In this document: piece by piece, positions 12,075 to 23,960 of the stretch | Position numbering within the stretch: the first letter of the stretch is position 1 | Layout: every line of letters starts with the position of its first letter | From: Chanos chanos | Taxonomy: Eukaryota; Chordata; Actinopteri; Gonorynchiformes; Chanidae | Direction of reading: 5' to 3' | Assembly: GCF_902362185.1 (NCBI RefSeq) | Contig: NC_044508.1 | Span: 5,899,298 to 5,963,297, forward strand | DNA length: 64,000 bases | Notes under the pieces: model-generated | What the model saw: only the letters and a program-made list of their open reading frames with translations | Database searches by the model: none | What the model was told of the DNA's origin: nothing | Translations under genes and position numbers: made by a program

Positions 12075-13530
12075 CTATTGTTGGAACGCTCTGCAGCGAG
12101 AACTGAATGTGATCTATGGAACCTCTGTAAGAAAGTTGAAGGAGAATTTAATTTATTTATGTAATTTTTTTTTAAATTTTTTTGTGTAATTTGCTGTGAA
12201 AAAAAAAAGTAACTTCAAATTGGGGGGGGGACTTTAGATGAGTGCTTTGATGATTCTTTAGCTGAAGTCTCAGGTGTTGTCGCAAAGTCCAAGACTTACA
12301 TCATGAGTATTTTGTGTGCTCCTTAATCGAGGAAAGCGCCAGTACAAGTGAAAACGAGAATTATTTTATAAATCTGAAGAAAGAAAAACAGTTAAACTAC
12401 TTTAGTCAAAAAACCTATATTTTTATGGAAATACAAAATCGCTTGATAATTTCTTACACGTTTTTTGATGACACGCAAAATTTAGTAGCTGTCAAGCTGT
12501 CCCCGTCCGTCAGCTTCAGTTACCTTGGCAGTATTCATAAGTCACTTTGAAACAGAAAAGAAATTAGCATGGATTGTCATAAATTCATGCATTCAAGGAC
12601 AGCCCTCGACACCACCACCTCAGCATTGTGAGTTTTTTCACTGCCAAGAAGGCAACCTGAAGAGCCTTCCTCCATTTTACTCAGTCACTTTCAATTTCCA
12701 ATGCTCAATTTCCAATGAGGGATTCTGATTGGTCTGTTGAATTCTGGGCGGCTTGGCTGAGTGTCACTGAATCTGTCTCGGTCTGGAGTTGAAATCCGAA
12801 GGCGTACATGAAAAAGACGTGATGTGGGTTTGCCTCTCACAAACGAGTTTCCATTAGCGTCGGAATATGAACGGTTTCAATCACCTGAGCAGGTGATTAC
12901 CTGTTAACAACTTAATTCATAACAGTTTTATCTGTGACTTTGTAATCAGTTTACCAGAGTTGTATTATTGACCCAGTCAAAATCAGTGACTCCATTTAGT
13001 ATTATGTGATGCAATCAGCCTTCTTGTTTGCTGATAACAAAGTGAAATTATTCAAGACACCTTTTGAGGTCAAAGGCTATCCTAGACTTATATTTCTTTT
13101 TTTTAAGTTCCAGGTAATATTTGATTTTAGTTTACTTGTTTAAGCCATTGCTCAGTTGGCCAATGAACAGTATACAGTAAATAGTAATAATCAAGAAATG
13201 GTTAATGTGAGTGTGCAGACATACATTTTAATGATTGTGGCCATGCTGTTTTAGGGGAAATTTTTAGTTTTGTTTTTGTTTTCAGACACTGGTCAGCACT
13301 CCAGGATTTGCCTTTTTTGTTGTTGTTTAGTTTTGTATTATGTATAAATTATCTTTTTCAGGGATAGAGAAAGAATGGCAGGAATTTGAACGTTGTGATT
13401 ACGTTTTGAGGGCCGTTTATAAATGTTTTAAGCAAGACACTAATGTTTGAAATGGACCTCTTTTTTTCCTTTTTTTTTCCCCCAACTATTTGGGATTCGT
13501 GTCAAAGTGAGACTGTCCTTTTGAAACTGG

Positions 13531-13679
13531 TTTGCGATCATCGTAATTGAATCCGGTTTGCGATTATCGTAATTGAATCCAGTTTGCGATTATCGTAATT
13601 GAATCCGGTTTACGATTATCGTAATTGAATCCGGTTTACGATTGTCGTAATTGAATCCGGTTTGCGATCGTCGTAATTG
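13531..13679. repeat. 26-bp minisatellite, about 5.7 copies
   Basis: Units start at 13531, 13557, 13583, 13609, 13635 and 13661, exactly 26 bp apart. The core is TTTGCGATTATCGTAATTG followed by AATCCGG, with one to three substitutions between copies. The array is probably inside the transcribed qsox2 3' UTR. There are no spacers, so it is a tandem repeat and not a CRISPR array. Confidence 0.95.
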
Positions 13680-14000
13680 TGACACATTTAGCATTCCCCT
13701 CAGACTTGGAAATCTTATTGTGAAGACATTTATAATTGTATGCTCCGATGTTGTTGTTTTTTTTTTTTATTTTGGTCTAATTTCTCGACCTTTATTAACA
13801 CTGCAACTAAGCCATCTGACAGGTCACAGAGCCATTGTCGGGGGGGACGACACACACCTCTGACAGCTTTTTTCAAGACACTGTAATGTTTTCTGATTTT
13901 CTGAATGAGACCATTTACTGCATCTGATTCTAAGTTAAATTGACTGACCTTGTATATTTTGTGTAACTGTTTGGTTTGTATGATATTTTAAACGTGTGTA

Positions 14001-14031
<31 letters not shown>
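14001..14031. repeat. (ATT)n microsatellite
   Basis: About ten uninterrupted ATT units in the probable qsox2 3' UTR. Confidence 0.9.
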
Positions 14032-14034
<3 letters not shown>

Positions 14035-16253
14035 GGATCAGTTTAAGGTTGAAGCAGAGTTGTTTCAGCAGATGTTCCTGCCTTGCACCTCTTTCAGTGT
14101 TGACTGAGTAGTTGCACAAAAGTTGTCTTATGTCTATAATGGCACAAACATGTGGCCTTCCCAGCTGCTTCAGACAAACTGTCATATACTAAGACGTGTC
14201 TTTTATTTTACCAGTGCTTTTTTTTTTTTTAAATGTAAAAACTATTTTCTGGGTTGTGTTCTGTATATATGTAGCTTTGTTCATAGAGAGGTATTGCATT
14301 TTGTATGCTGTAATTCTGTCTTTGGAGAAAAAAAAAGAAATAAATACATAAATAAAGGAGGAGTATATTGGCATTGTTTGAGCAAATTGTTATGTCACTC
14401 CACACCATGCAGGCATTTCCGTTTCTCCCATGTAAAATTCGAGACGTTCAGCGTTCTGTATTCTGAACAATCACTCACTGCTAAGAGTGGGCTTTAAAAC
14501 AGCCCCCCCCCCAACCCCCCCCCCCCCCCGATGGACAGCCGCAGGCTGTGCGGTCTTTTGTTTCCAGACCTACACACATAACTGATTAAGTTAATTAAAG
14601 ATCAGAGGAGCTCGTTGGTGGCCTGTTTGGGTGTGTTAGATTAATGCTGAATCAAGCTCCTGCCGGATTGCTCCTCTACGAGAGGAGGTTCTCCTACCCC
14701 TGTCTCTCCGTTGTTCGGGAATGCGCCTGCTGCGTTCTGGTGCGATCCTCTGGGCCCCTCTGGCACACTGGAAATGACTACATAGTTTTAAAGTATGGGT
14801 TCAGCTCAGCATTAAAGCGAACCAGGGAGAACCGCTGAACTTCTACAACAACAACAGAAAACTTCTGATGTGCATCCTGGTCTCGTAAAATGTTGCTGTA
14901 AAAAGACTTTGAGGTTTGGTTTAGGACTGGACCCTGAAAGAGAATATTTGGGCCGATGGGTCACACGAGTTTCTCCTCTGTGTACAATCACCATTGCACA
15001 TATGCCTCCTTCCTCTAGGAGGCACTGTTGAGCACATCCGACGAGCACACACCGCAGTCTGCAATCTCCCAAGAGAGTTCATACATGTGACCATGCTATC
15101 GCTAGCTCTTACAGCTGTCAAGTCATCGAACAGATGTCTGAATTTCCAGGCTGGCCTCAAGGGTAAAATAATGGAGTACCTTCAGTTCTTCATGCTAATA
15201 CTAGCCATGCGTATGTTTAGTTAAAACAATTATTTGTTTATTCTGTCTTTCACAAGATGTTAAATATCAAGTCAGTTTTATTCTGTACTCAGGTTTAACG
15301 CATAACTTAAAAATCTTATAACTTTCTATGACTTATAATCATCAGTCACATCAACAAAAAAAAAGTGGCTGATAAAATCTTACAAACAATATTCAATTCA
15401 TATACATTCCTAGACAGAACTTTCCAGAAACAGTGCTTAAGTGTTGGATGTGTACAAATACTTAGACACTGATTTAGTGTAAAAGAAACTAAGACAAGAC
15501 ACAAGTTTTGTGTTCCAGACTGGATGTTCCAGACTGTCTCTCTCATGTCCAGCATGTATAATTGATATGTTATCATAGTTCTCTTTAATATGAGGTGCAT
15601 GACTGGAATATTACCTTCATTTTCATGCTTCAGTGAAAAGCTGCTGATTCACAGTGTACCGGCGTCATACCATAAAAAGGCAGTGACTCAAACAGGGAGC
15701 TACATCGTCATCTTTTCTTTCTTTTCTTTTTTTTTTTTTTTTCCCTTTCTCCTATTTACCTTCATGGTGCTGGCTAATGCTAAGTTAGCATGTTAGCACC
15801 CACTGCTATCCCACCAAGCTGCACTGTTTTTTTTTTTTTTTTAGGGTTTTTTTTCATTTATCATTATTATTTTTTTTTTAGAACATGTCTCACACAACAT
15901 GTCAAAATATACAGGCTTATATTTACAGTTACAACCAACCCTGCTTTGGTTGGGGCTGATACATTAAAAATAGAACCTATGTAGAGAAGCATTTGTTAGC
16001 TGGGTATATTTATCTCTTAGCATCAGGCTTGTGTCGTGTTGGCACATCTGATTCGGTATGCAGACTCTGCTCTGAGCATGCCAGTCAGTGACAAGGACTG
16101 CATTGCAGGGTTGCACTGCTGGCACACAAACACGGAATGTCTGCCCTTAATGTAAATAGCTAACTCCTCAGGGATTAGAGTGTTAGATAGATCATGTATA
16201 CCTTCTTGGTAGAGGAAGGTTTTTTTTTTTTATTATTATTAAGGTTATTATTT

Positions 16254-16433
16254 GGGGGGGGGGGGGGCTGGGTCGCTGGGGACGGCACATTCTTCACTTT
16301 TGTTTTTTTGTTTTTCTTTTAACGATCTAAATAAATTTAAAAAAAAAAAAAGTGAGCTGGCATTTTCTGCATGTCTGTCTTTGTCTCTGTAGCACATGCA
16401 CACGTTCATTCTCTGCAGGGTAGTTCTCCGCAT

Positions 16434-16489
<56 letters not shown>

Positions 16490-16885
16490 TTCTCCCTCTC
16501 TCACTCACCGTGTGTCCTTAAATGACTTTCCCTCAGTCTCTCTTCCTCCCTCCACCCCACCCCCCCACCCCCCCCGTCTCTGTGTCTGTGCCTATAGCGT
16601 CCCCCCCCCCCCCCCTGTCACATACAGTCGATGGTGCATCGATTGCACACAGACGCTCTCTCTCGCTCTCTCTCTCTCTCACCCGCTCTCTCTCTCTTCC
16701 TCTTTGCTAACTCAGTCCTGAACGAGGAAAGAGAAGAGAAGGGAAGGATTGAAATGTCTCTCTCGCTGTTCCTGCAGAGATTAAACGTGGAGCCAGCCGA
16801 CGTTCTGCCGTGGCAGATGACACCACAGTAGAGGTCAGGTAGTGGTGGGAACATCGGGGGAGGGGAGGAACGGGGGGGGGGGGGG
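16254..16885. repeat. Purine/pyrimidine tract cluster upstream of nacc2
   Basis: In order: G14 (16254-16267), (CT)n (16435-16504), a C-rich stretch ending in C15 (16548-16615), (CT)n (16652-16702), a GA-rich patch (16718-16750) and G14 (16872-16885). Long homopurine/homopyrimidine runs of this kind can form triplex or quadruplex structures. Any promoter role for nacc2 is inference. Confidence 0.7.
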
Positions 16886-17305
16886 TGGTGAATGAGGAAA
16901 GAGTGGAAGACAGTGAATACAGGGGGTTTTATGGGTCACTTTTTGCTTATTATGACTACAGTGCTCCAGTAAACCTTCATTCTGACTTGCTCAATAGTAC
17001 AATAACAATACAGTAAGCTATGTGGTATTGTGAAAACCTGACAGACTTTTGTCAGCATAATATTTTGCTATGAATGTGCCACAGGGTAAAACAATAGCAC
17101 AAGTCTGGTCCATGTTACTTGGTAATAGAATAATAATTGGAAGGGAGTTTTCTTGTTTACATTCACTGAAATGTTCTTTCTTTCTTTTTTTTTTCCATCT
17201 GTCTTTTTCCACTCCTTCTACCACCCTACTTTCTACCTACTTCTACAAACTTGTAGATGTGTGTTAAGCAAATTGTATCCTCACCAATGATCTGAAGTAG
17301 TCGCC

Positions 17306-20151
17306 ATGTCCCAGCTTCTCCACGTGGAGATCCCAAACTTTGGCAGCGCCGTTCTGGACAGCCTAAACGAGCAGCGGCTTTTGGGCCAGCACTGTGATGT
17401 GGCCATAATGGTAAACGGCCAAGCTTTCAAAGCCCACCGCGCCGTATTGGCCGCTAGCAGCCTGTACTTTCGCGACCTGTTTAGCGAGAGCCCGCAGACC
17501 CTCTTCGAACTTCCCTCTTCCGTGGCTCCATCTTGCTTCCAGCAGATCCTGTCCTTCTGTTACACTGGCCGGATGACTGTTTCGGCTAGTGACCAGTTGA
17601 TGGTGATGTACACGGCCGGATACCTTCAGATCCAGAACATCGTGGAACGAGGTATGGATCTCATGTTCAAAGCTAGTGCCCCCTACTGTGACTCCCAGAC
17701 CTCTGCAGCTGACGATTCGCCGAGCCACAACGAAAATGACAATGGCTCTGGCCTGTTGCTGAGAGACCAGACCAGGGCGTCCTGTACCATCAAGGAGGAG
17801 ACACTGGAGACCCCCGTGTGCGAACTCAAACAAGTGGAAGAAGACGCTCGCGGTCTCAGGGGGCGGCTGGCTCGAAGCAGCACGCTGTTCTACACAGGTG
17901 GGGGCGGAAATGGTGCCTTACCTGCCACCCATTCGTACGAACAACTCTCCAGGGACCACCCAAGTCCTGGGGCGTCCAGCCTCCCCACCACAGACAGCCC
18001 AACGTCTCACCAAAATGAGGAGGAGGACTTTGAGGAAGATTCTTATGAGAGCATCACAAATGGAAAACTCTATGGAGGCTCAAGTTCCCTCTACAACAGT
18101 AATTTTTCCTCACTCACTATGTCTAGAAGCACTGTCTAGACATCTTAAGAGTTCAGGACAAAAAATACATTATCTATGACTTTTTTGAGATATATATATT
18201 TATTTATACTTTTTGTCTTTTGCTTTTGCTGTCTTAGTGCAAGAGAAGATGGAGGTTTCCTCTCTGCCTGTGTCCTTGGAGAGCCGGTACTGCGTGCTTT
18301 TAGGGGGGGACAGGGAAGCTCTCCCGGCGGGGCTTATCAGTCAGATTGGCTATCGCTGTCATCCTGCGCTATATACTGAAGGAGATCCAGGAGAGAGACT
18401 CGAACTAATTGCAGGTGAGTCCTGTACAAGACCAAAACTATATCACAGCATACACATCGGAAATTTTGTGTAAAAGATAAACTGAGAGACACTGTGACAG
18501 TGCGTGGTCTGGTGGAATTTACCCAGTGAAACTAGCTCCTGTGCTCATGACTGCAACCGAAACCAAAAAAAAAAAAAGAGACCCAGACAGTGACGTTACT
18601 TTTCGTGCTGCATATTTTAAAACGCCTTACAGTTGCTAACCGACATGATATCCCAGACTTTCACTGTATTTGACGCTATTTAGAGAAGCTAAACTTGAAT
18701 TGATTCCAGGCTCCGGTGTATTCATGACTCGAGGCCAGTTGATGAACTGTCACCTGTGTGCTGGCGTCAAACACAAAGTGCTTTTGCGTCGCCTACTCGC
18801 GGCATTTTTTGACAGGTCAGTGAAACAACAGTGTTTGTTTGGGGGGTAACAGTCCAGAGTCAACTGAGGGTCAGTCTATGAGAAACAAACACACTACTAA
18901 ACATCGCCGGTAGTGCAGTACAAGTCGAAGATGTAATGTTATTAGCCTTAGCGACTGATGTTGAAAAGCTTACACTCACAGCACACAATCTCGTCTCCTT
19001 GATAAATATTGCATATTGCCTGCATACTGTTTTTAGAAATATTTGGTGCATATACCCTCTAGTGGCTGATTGTGGTATCGCGTCTATAGGAACACACTGG
19101 CGGACAGCTGTGGGACTGGCATACGTTCTTCTAATTGTGATCCCAACCGAAAACCCCTGGACAGTCGCATATTGAACACTGTCAAACGTAAGTGCCATTA
19201 TGTCTTTTCAAATCGTCTGAATCACTGAATTGTTTCACAAATAAGGACGCTCTTTTGAGACACTGTCGAGAGAGGGGAGGTTGGGGGGGGGGGTCAGTGA
19301 GCATACGCCTGCAGAACAGTACGTGCTGTTTGATGCGGTTTCTAAGTGTCTAAGTGCTTTCCAGTGCTTTTTCCCCTAACAGCATATGAGTCAGGTTCTT
19401 GAAAGCATTGCTTAAATGTCTCTTATTTGTATCACATTATTTTTTTTTAATTGACATGCATCACTGTATGGATTGTTGGACTGGTACTGCATGAAATGTG
19501 TAAATGAAATTTACCAGTTCTAGCTATTTACTCATTTCACTACTAGGTTTCACCTTATTATTTTTTTTACATTTGAAGTGCAAATATGGTTAAATACTGA
19601 TGATACTGTTGATTACTTTGATGCTACTATCCCTCTATTTCCCTTTCACTCTTTGCCCTGTAGTTTACTGTCAGAACTTCGCTCCAAACTTTAAGGAGAG
19701 TGAAATGAATGTGATAGCGGCCGACATGTGCACCAACGCTCGGCGAGTGCGCAAACGATGGCTCCCGAAAATCAAGTCGATGCTTCCCGAAGGGGTGGAA
19801 GCATTCAGAAGCGCCATCATCCTCAGCCAATCGGACGGAGGCTCCCAGCCTAGCTCCGCCTTGCCCTTCGAAGCCGAATTCAAACACATCGCCGCCTCGA
19901 ACCTCGGACTGGAGCAGCACTTGTACTCCGAGACCCTGAGAACTGGCACGCACGTTACGGGCGAAGAACGGGTTACCATGGAGACGTCCAGAAGCGACCG
20001 CGGCGGAGACGACTGCGAGGAGAGGTCGGAGAGGGCAGCAGGGGTGGTGACCCTCAACCCCAGCGGGAAAAGAGCAGACGAAGGTTCCACCGGCAGCCCG
20101 AAAACACAACACGAGGAACAAGTAAATGAGAGACCAGCGCTGGATGACTAG
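17306..20151 (+). CDS. nacc2: NACC2, BTB/POZ and BEN domain transcriptional repressor
   Basis: A nuclear co-repressor: the BTB domain dimerises and recruits repressor complexes, and the BEN domain binds DNA. The coding exons are 17306-18098, 18238-18414, 18710-18815, 19090-19187 and 19664-20151 (phases 1, 1, 2, 1), giving 553 residues. The first coding exon begins at an acceptor at 17257, and the ATG sits in a good context (GTCGCCATGTCC). The BTB domain fills residues about 1-120 ([31 protein letters not shown]). A Ser/Pro-rich middle contains [15 protein letters not shown], as in human NACC2. The BEN domain runs roughly through residues 325-435 ([46 protein letters not shown]). The tail is low-complexity. 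The donor at 18098/18099 (A|GTAATT) is the least certain junction. NACC1 fits less well. Confidence 0.95.
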
Positions 20152-21067
20152 GGAGTCTCTAACACTCTACACCTCTCCACACGCAAGCTCCTCTTCTCTC
20201 CAAAAGCAACACTCATACCTCTTGAGTGATAACCTGAGGCTGCGACATCGAGGATGCAAAGAACGTCAAGGACTCTCTTGACAGAACTGTGGTGTCGGAG
20301 AAAATACTGTATACGAATTTGCAAGGAGCCATAAGAAACAATGCAGTAATTTATGATCAGTACGCACGCAATATGAGTATCAGTACGCATACACACGCGC
20401 ACGCACCAGTATACACACACACATACACACACACACATTTACAATACGCTAATGTGCGCATATAAAATACACTCGCAGGCACACAGGTACTCTCTCTCTC
20501 TCTCCGTCTCTCTCTGTCTCTCTCTCTCGTTCTCTTTTTCTCTTGCTCTCTCAGACACACACACAGCCAGACACACACAAACGCAATACACACTTCCTGA
20601 CAGCGTCCGTTGGTTTTGCAATTGCATGTGATACGCTAGCAGTTGCATTTCAGTCCTGCCTTTCTTGGAAAAACAAATGATTTAAAAAAAAAAAAAGAAA
20701 AAGAAAAAAGAAATACAGCCAAATCACAGGCCGGCGCATGACGCACAGTTTAAGATTCTTGCTAATTTAACACAACACACAACACACTGACTGACTGATG
20801 AGTTTGGACTACAACACTGCGAGATGACCCCCGAGGGCCAGCTGAGCTGGACAGTGGTCTGATAACAGAAAAAAAAAACATATTCAATGAACTGTTTTGA
20901 CTTTCAATTTTCTCTCACATTTTTTTTCCTCTCATTTCATGATTTCTCTTGAATTACTGTATAATTAATGCCTGCTTGCTTTTTGCATATCAGCTAGACT
21001 GGACTTTAAAAAACGAGATATACAGTATTTGTCAGATAATGATATTACTGTATATGTGAAGATATGA

Positions 21068-21073
21068 AATAAA
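21068..21073 (+). other. Poly(A) signal of nacc2
   Basis: AATAAA, 0.92 kb downstream of the nacc2 stop, in an AT-rich context. Confidence 0.6.
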
Positions 21074-21107
21074 GAGCAGTGTTATTTTGAGGGACATAAT
21101 CCTAGAG

Positions 21108-21113
21108 TTTATT
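21108..21113 (-). other. Candidate poly(A) signal of the xpr1-like gene
   Basis: AATAAA on the minus strand, 0.57 kb past the stop. A closer candidate exists at 21470-21475. Use of the distal one would overlap the nacc2 3' end. Confidence 0.45.
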
Positions 21114-21684
21114 AATTACCGTATCAGTTTAGCATCAGGTATACAACAGTAGTCTTTTGAATTTTTTGCCATGGTTAAATTTATATTAATTAATCAATTT
21201 GCTTGACAACCCAGAGTTAAAAAGTACCTCATAAATTAATGGTTAAATGCTTAAAAATATACCACAGAGAGTGCTAGGTTCATTGGGTGACCTCTTCTCA
21301 CGAAATTCATTATGCACGAACTGTTTATATGGAGTTAATAGTGTCAGTCACGTCGTCACTATCAGTGTAACTGAGATCATTTAAATACTATGGACATACC
21401 TAGAAATCCACAACACTCCAAAAAGTCAGTTAAAATGTTTCATATTTCTGTGAAGTTATAACGTAGTCCTTTATTGTTTTTTTATACAGGTGAGGGTGAC
21501 ATCACGTCTGTTACCTCCACAGATAATTTGGTCTCTCTGACTCTTGCTCTGCAAAGAGACAAACAATTAGAAAAATGATTATGGCTGTTTGTCATTTGCC
21601 TGTCTATTAGCTAAAGTGAGGGCACAGCACAAGTGAAAAAAAAAAAAAAAAACCTGTGAAGCTAATGGACGTTTGCCCAGAAAA

Positions 21685-23915
21685 TCACCTCAAACATTTG
21701 AGAGGTAAACATGAGGTCATATCCTTCAGCATTCTCTTGCTGTGCTCCTTCTTGTCTAGCTCCTCACGGTCCATAAGCTTCTCCAAGAGGGAGTGCCCCC
21801 GTGTGCTCTCCTGAGACGCCGAAAGATCAAAATCACGGACCGCTCGAGATAGCGCGCAGTTTTTCAGGTGCTCGTTTTCCAGGCGAAACAGGTTCCAAAT
21901 GCAGCGTCTGGCAAAATTAAAAAAAAAACAAAAACTAAGGTCATATTTCACTACGCTCTTCATTTAGCATAGATTAGGTGTTCAGACATGCCCTGCCATA
22001 AATAGTTACCAGACTTATTACGACAATTAGCTCCTATTAATTATGTTAAAAACAGTTACTCTGTTCGTGATTGGTGCATGGCGCGAACGCATTAACCAAT
22101 CACTGACCTTGCCGCTGGTTTGTATCGTTCTGTTAGGATAAGAGCAATGTCAATCAAACCTCAGGACCTCCAGCGGGGAGAGAACACCGCTGACAGTGAC
22201 TGCAGAGGCTGAGTCCTTCATCTGAGCCAAGAGGATATTTATAGCCCAAGAAATCCTCAGAAAGACATCAGCCAGCATGGCACTGTAGTAATAAACCTGA
22301 AACAGGACCGTGGAGCTGTGAGCGTGATCGGATCGGGCCACGTGTGAATTTAAAGCGGCAGTCTTTCATTTCAGCATCGTAAAACCATCACTTTGGTCCC
22401 CGAAGAGCAGAAATAGGAACGGTGGAGGGATATGAACAGGGATTTATCAAGCAGGCTTTCTCAGTTAACTGACATTTGGCCTAAGATAGCCTGAGTCAAA
22501 AGTCAGCACCATGCTAAAGAATACCTCTTTTAAACAGTCTTGGCTTTGACATAAATTGTTCGGCTAATGGAAAAGTCTTGCTTTGTTGAATACTTCTCAG
22601 GGCTCTTTCTAAAGACACTAATCTTGTACTTAAAGAGATTAACCTGGTAATATAAAGGTGTGAGAAATTGACACTAAGATTTTAAGGTCAATATCTACAA
22701 CAAAATCAGTTGAAAGTGAATAGAAGAAATCCAGCAGATTGTAGCTTTATGTGCATACATCTCACAGGTCCACTGCTCTGCATTTCACATTTACTTCAGG
22801 TGTACTTACCTGTCGCGAGTATACCAACTCTTCCTTCAGTAGGCCATTCCCTCTCAGCAGTCCCCAGTCCATTCTAATATCCCAGTATACTGTCACCAGT
22901 ACACTAACACAGGTGGCCACCGCCCACAGGTACATGTACACCTCCACCTCCAAACCCGGACCGGGCTGCTCTACAATACAGACACGTTTTAGCAGACTTA
23001 CAAATGATGTTTATAAGAGAGAAAATGGGCATGAAAAGACAGACATTTGTAATAAGCATCATACATATTTATGTGGACTCAGGAAACCCTGTTCTGTTGC
23101 GTACGTGTTTATCATATTTGCATGTGGCCTGGTGAACAGATCTGTGTGGGATGGTGAGGACGAATCAGCACGTGCCTCTCGCCTTGTTGTAGAGTCCGGC
23201 GAAAGTGACCATGAGGAAAACGGAGGAGTATTTTCCTGCGTTGAGGAGGTGGATGGACTGACCACTGTCCCAGAAAAGCCGAAGACACTGAGCAAACCGC
23301 AGCCACGGGGCAAAACACTGCAGGAGACAAGTCACCGCCTTAGAGTACGGCTTACAACCCAGGCTCTCTGGAAAAGTACGAAGAGGAAAGGTATTTAAAA
23401 AAACATATTTTTTTTTTACTAAAATGTCTAAACACGATTCTGCTGTGTAATCTATGATCTAGTCATTTGTAGGTAATGCTTCATTTGGAGACAGCTAAAA
23501 CACCAGAACTGAGAAGTATCTGGAAGCATTTCACACTGCAAGCCAGTGTAAAAACATTTTTGCCAATAAAGATGGAACATCCATGCGTAAAGGAATGAAA
23601 ATGAAAACGAAAATGAGAAAGGGAAATCGGGGTCATTTTACGCGGATTTTTGATGGCTTCTCACCTACAGGTGGAGATCTGACCGAGTTGAAATCTCTCC
23701 AATCTAGCTCGCAGGAGTAAAAACAGAGGAGATCCCAGATGCCCAGAAACAGTGGACTAAGGCTGTTGAGCTGATCTGCCAACCAACAGTCTGAAAACCC
23801 CACCGGCTGGAACGGAGGCAGTAGTACTTTACACTGCCAAACAAGAGAGTGTGGAAGGAAGACACTGAGGGTATATGTCTCCCTGCCTGGCTGTCTGTTT
23901 AGAAGAGATGTAACT

Positions 23916-23960
<45 letters not shown>

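Larger units (their letters stand above)
12075..17256 (+). other. qsox2 3' UTR and qsox2-nacc2 interval
   Basis: No second gene is recognisable here. AATAAA at 14351-14356, with a nearby copy at 14338-14343, could end a roughly 2.3-kb qsox2 3' UTR that includes the 26-bp minisatellite (13531-13679) and an (ATT)n run (14001-14031). Beyond this are C-rich runs (14502-14530), low-complexity T tracts (15728-15743, 15825-15843) and, from 16254 to 16885, stacked G, C and CT tracts upstream of nacc2. No LHX3-like homeodomain or LIM sequence was seen in any frame. Noncoding nacc2 leader exons are likely but could not be placed. Confidence 0.55.
20152..21684 (+). other. nacc2 3' UTR and convergent gap to the xpr1-like gene
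   Basis: Contains CA/GT-rich (20400-20440) and CT-rich (20488-20560) simple repeats and an A-rich tract near 20683-20710. The nacc2 AATAAA lies at 21068-21073. On the other strand AATAAA motifs lie at 21108-21113 and 21470-21475, so the two 3' UTRs meet or overlap. No gene was found between them. Confidence 0.6.

Noticed and set aside
13531-13679. CRISPR-like direct repeats
   Set aside because: The 26-bp units are contiguous with no spacers and lie in a vertebrate genome; it is a minisatellite.
16371-16721. Ser/Leu-rich open frame of about 116 codons
   Set aside because: Produced by CT microsatellites; no conserved composition beyond the repeat.
19627-20121. 164-codon open frame on the minus strand
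   Set aside because: Antisense shadow of the GC-rich last nacc2 exon; no recognisable product.
22751-23398. 215-codon open frame on the plus strand
   Set aside because: Overlaps two xpr1-like exons in antisense; the minus-strand reading has clear homology and splice sites.
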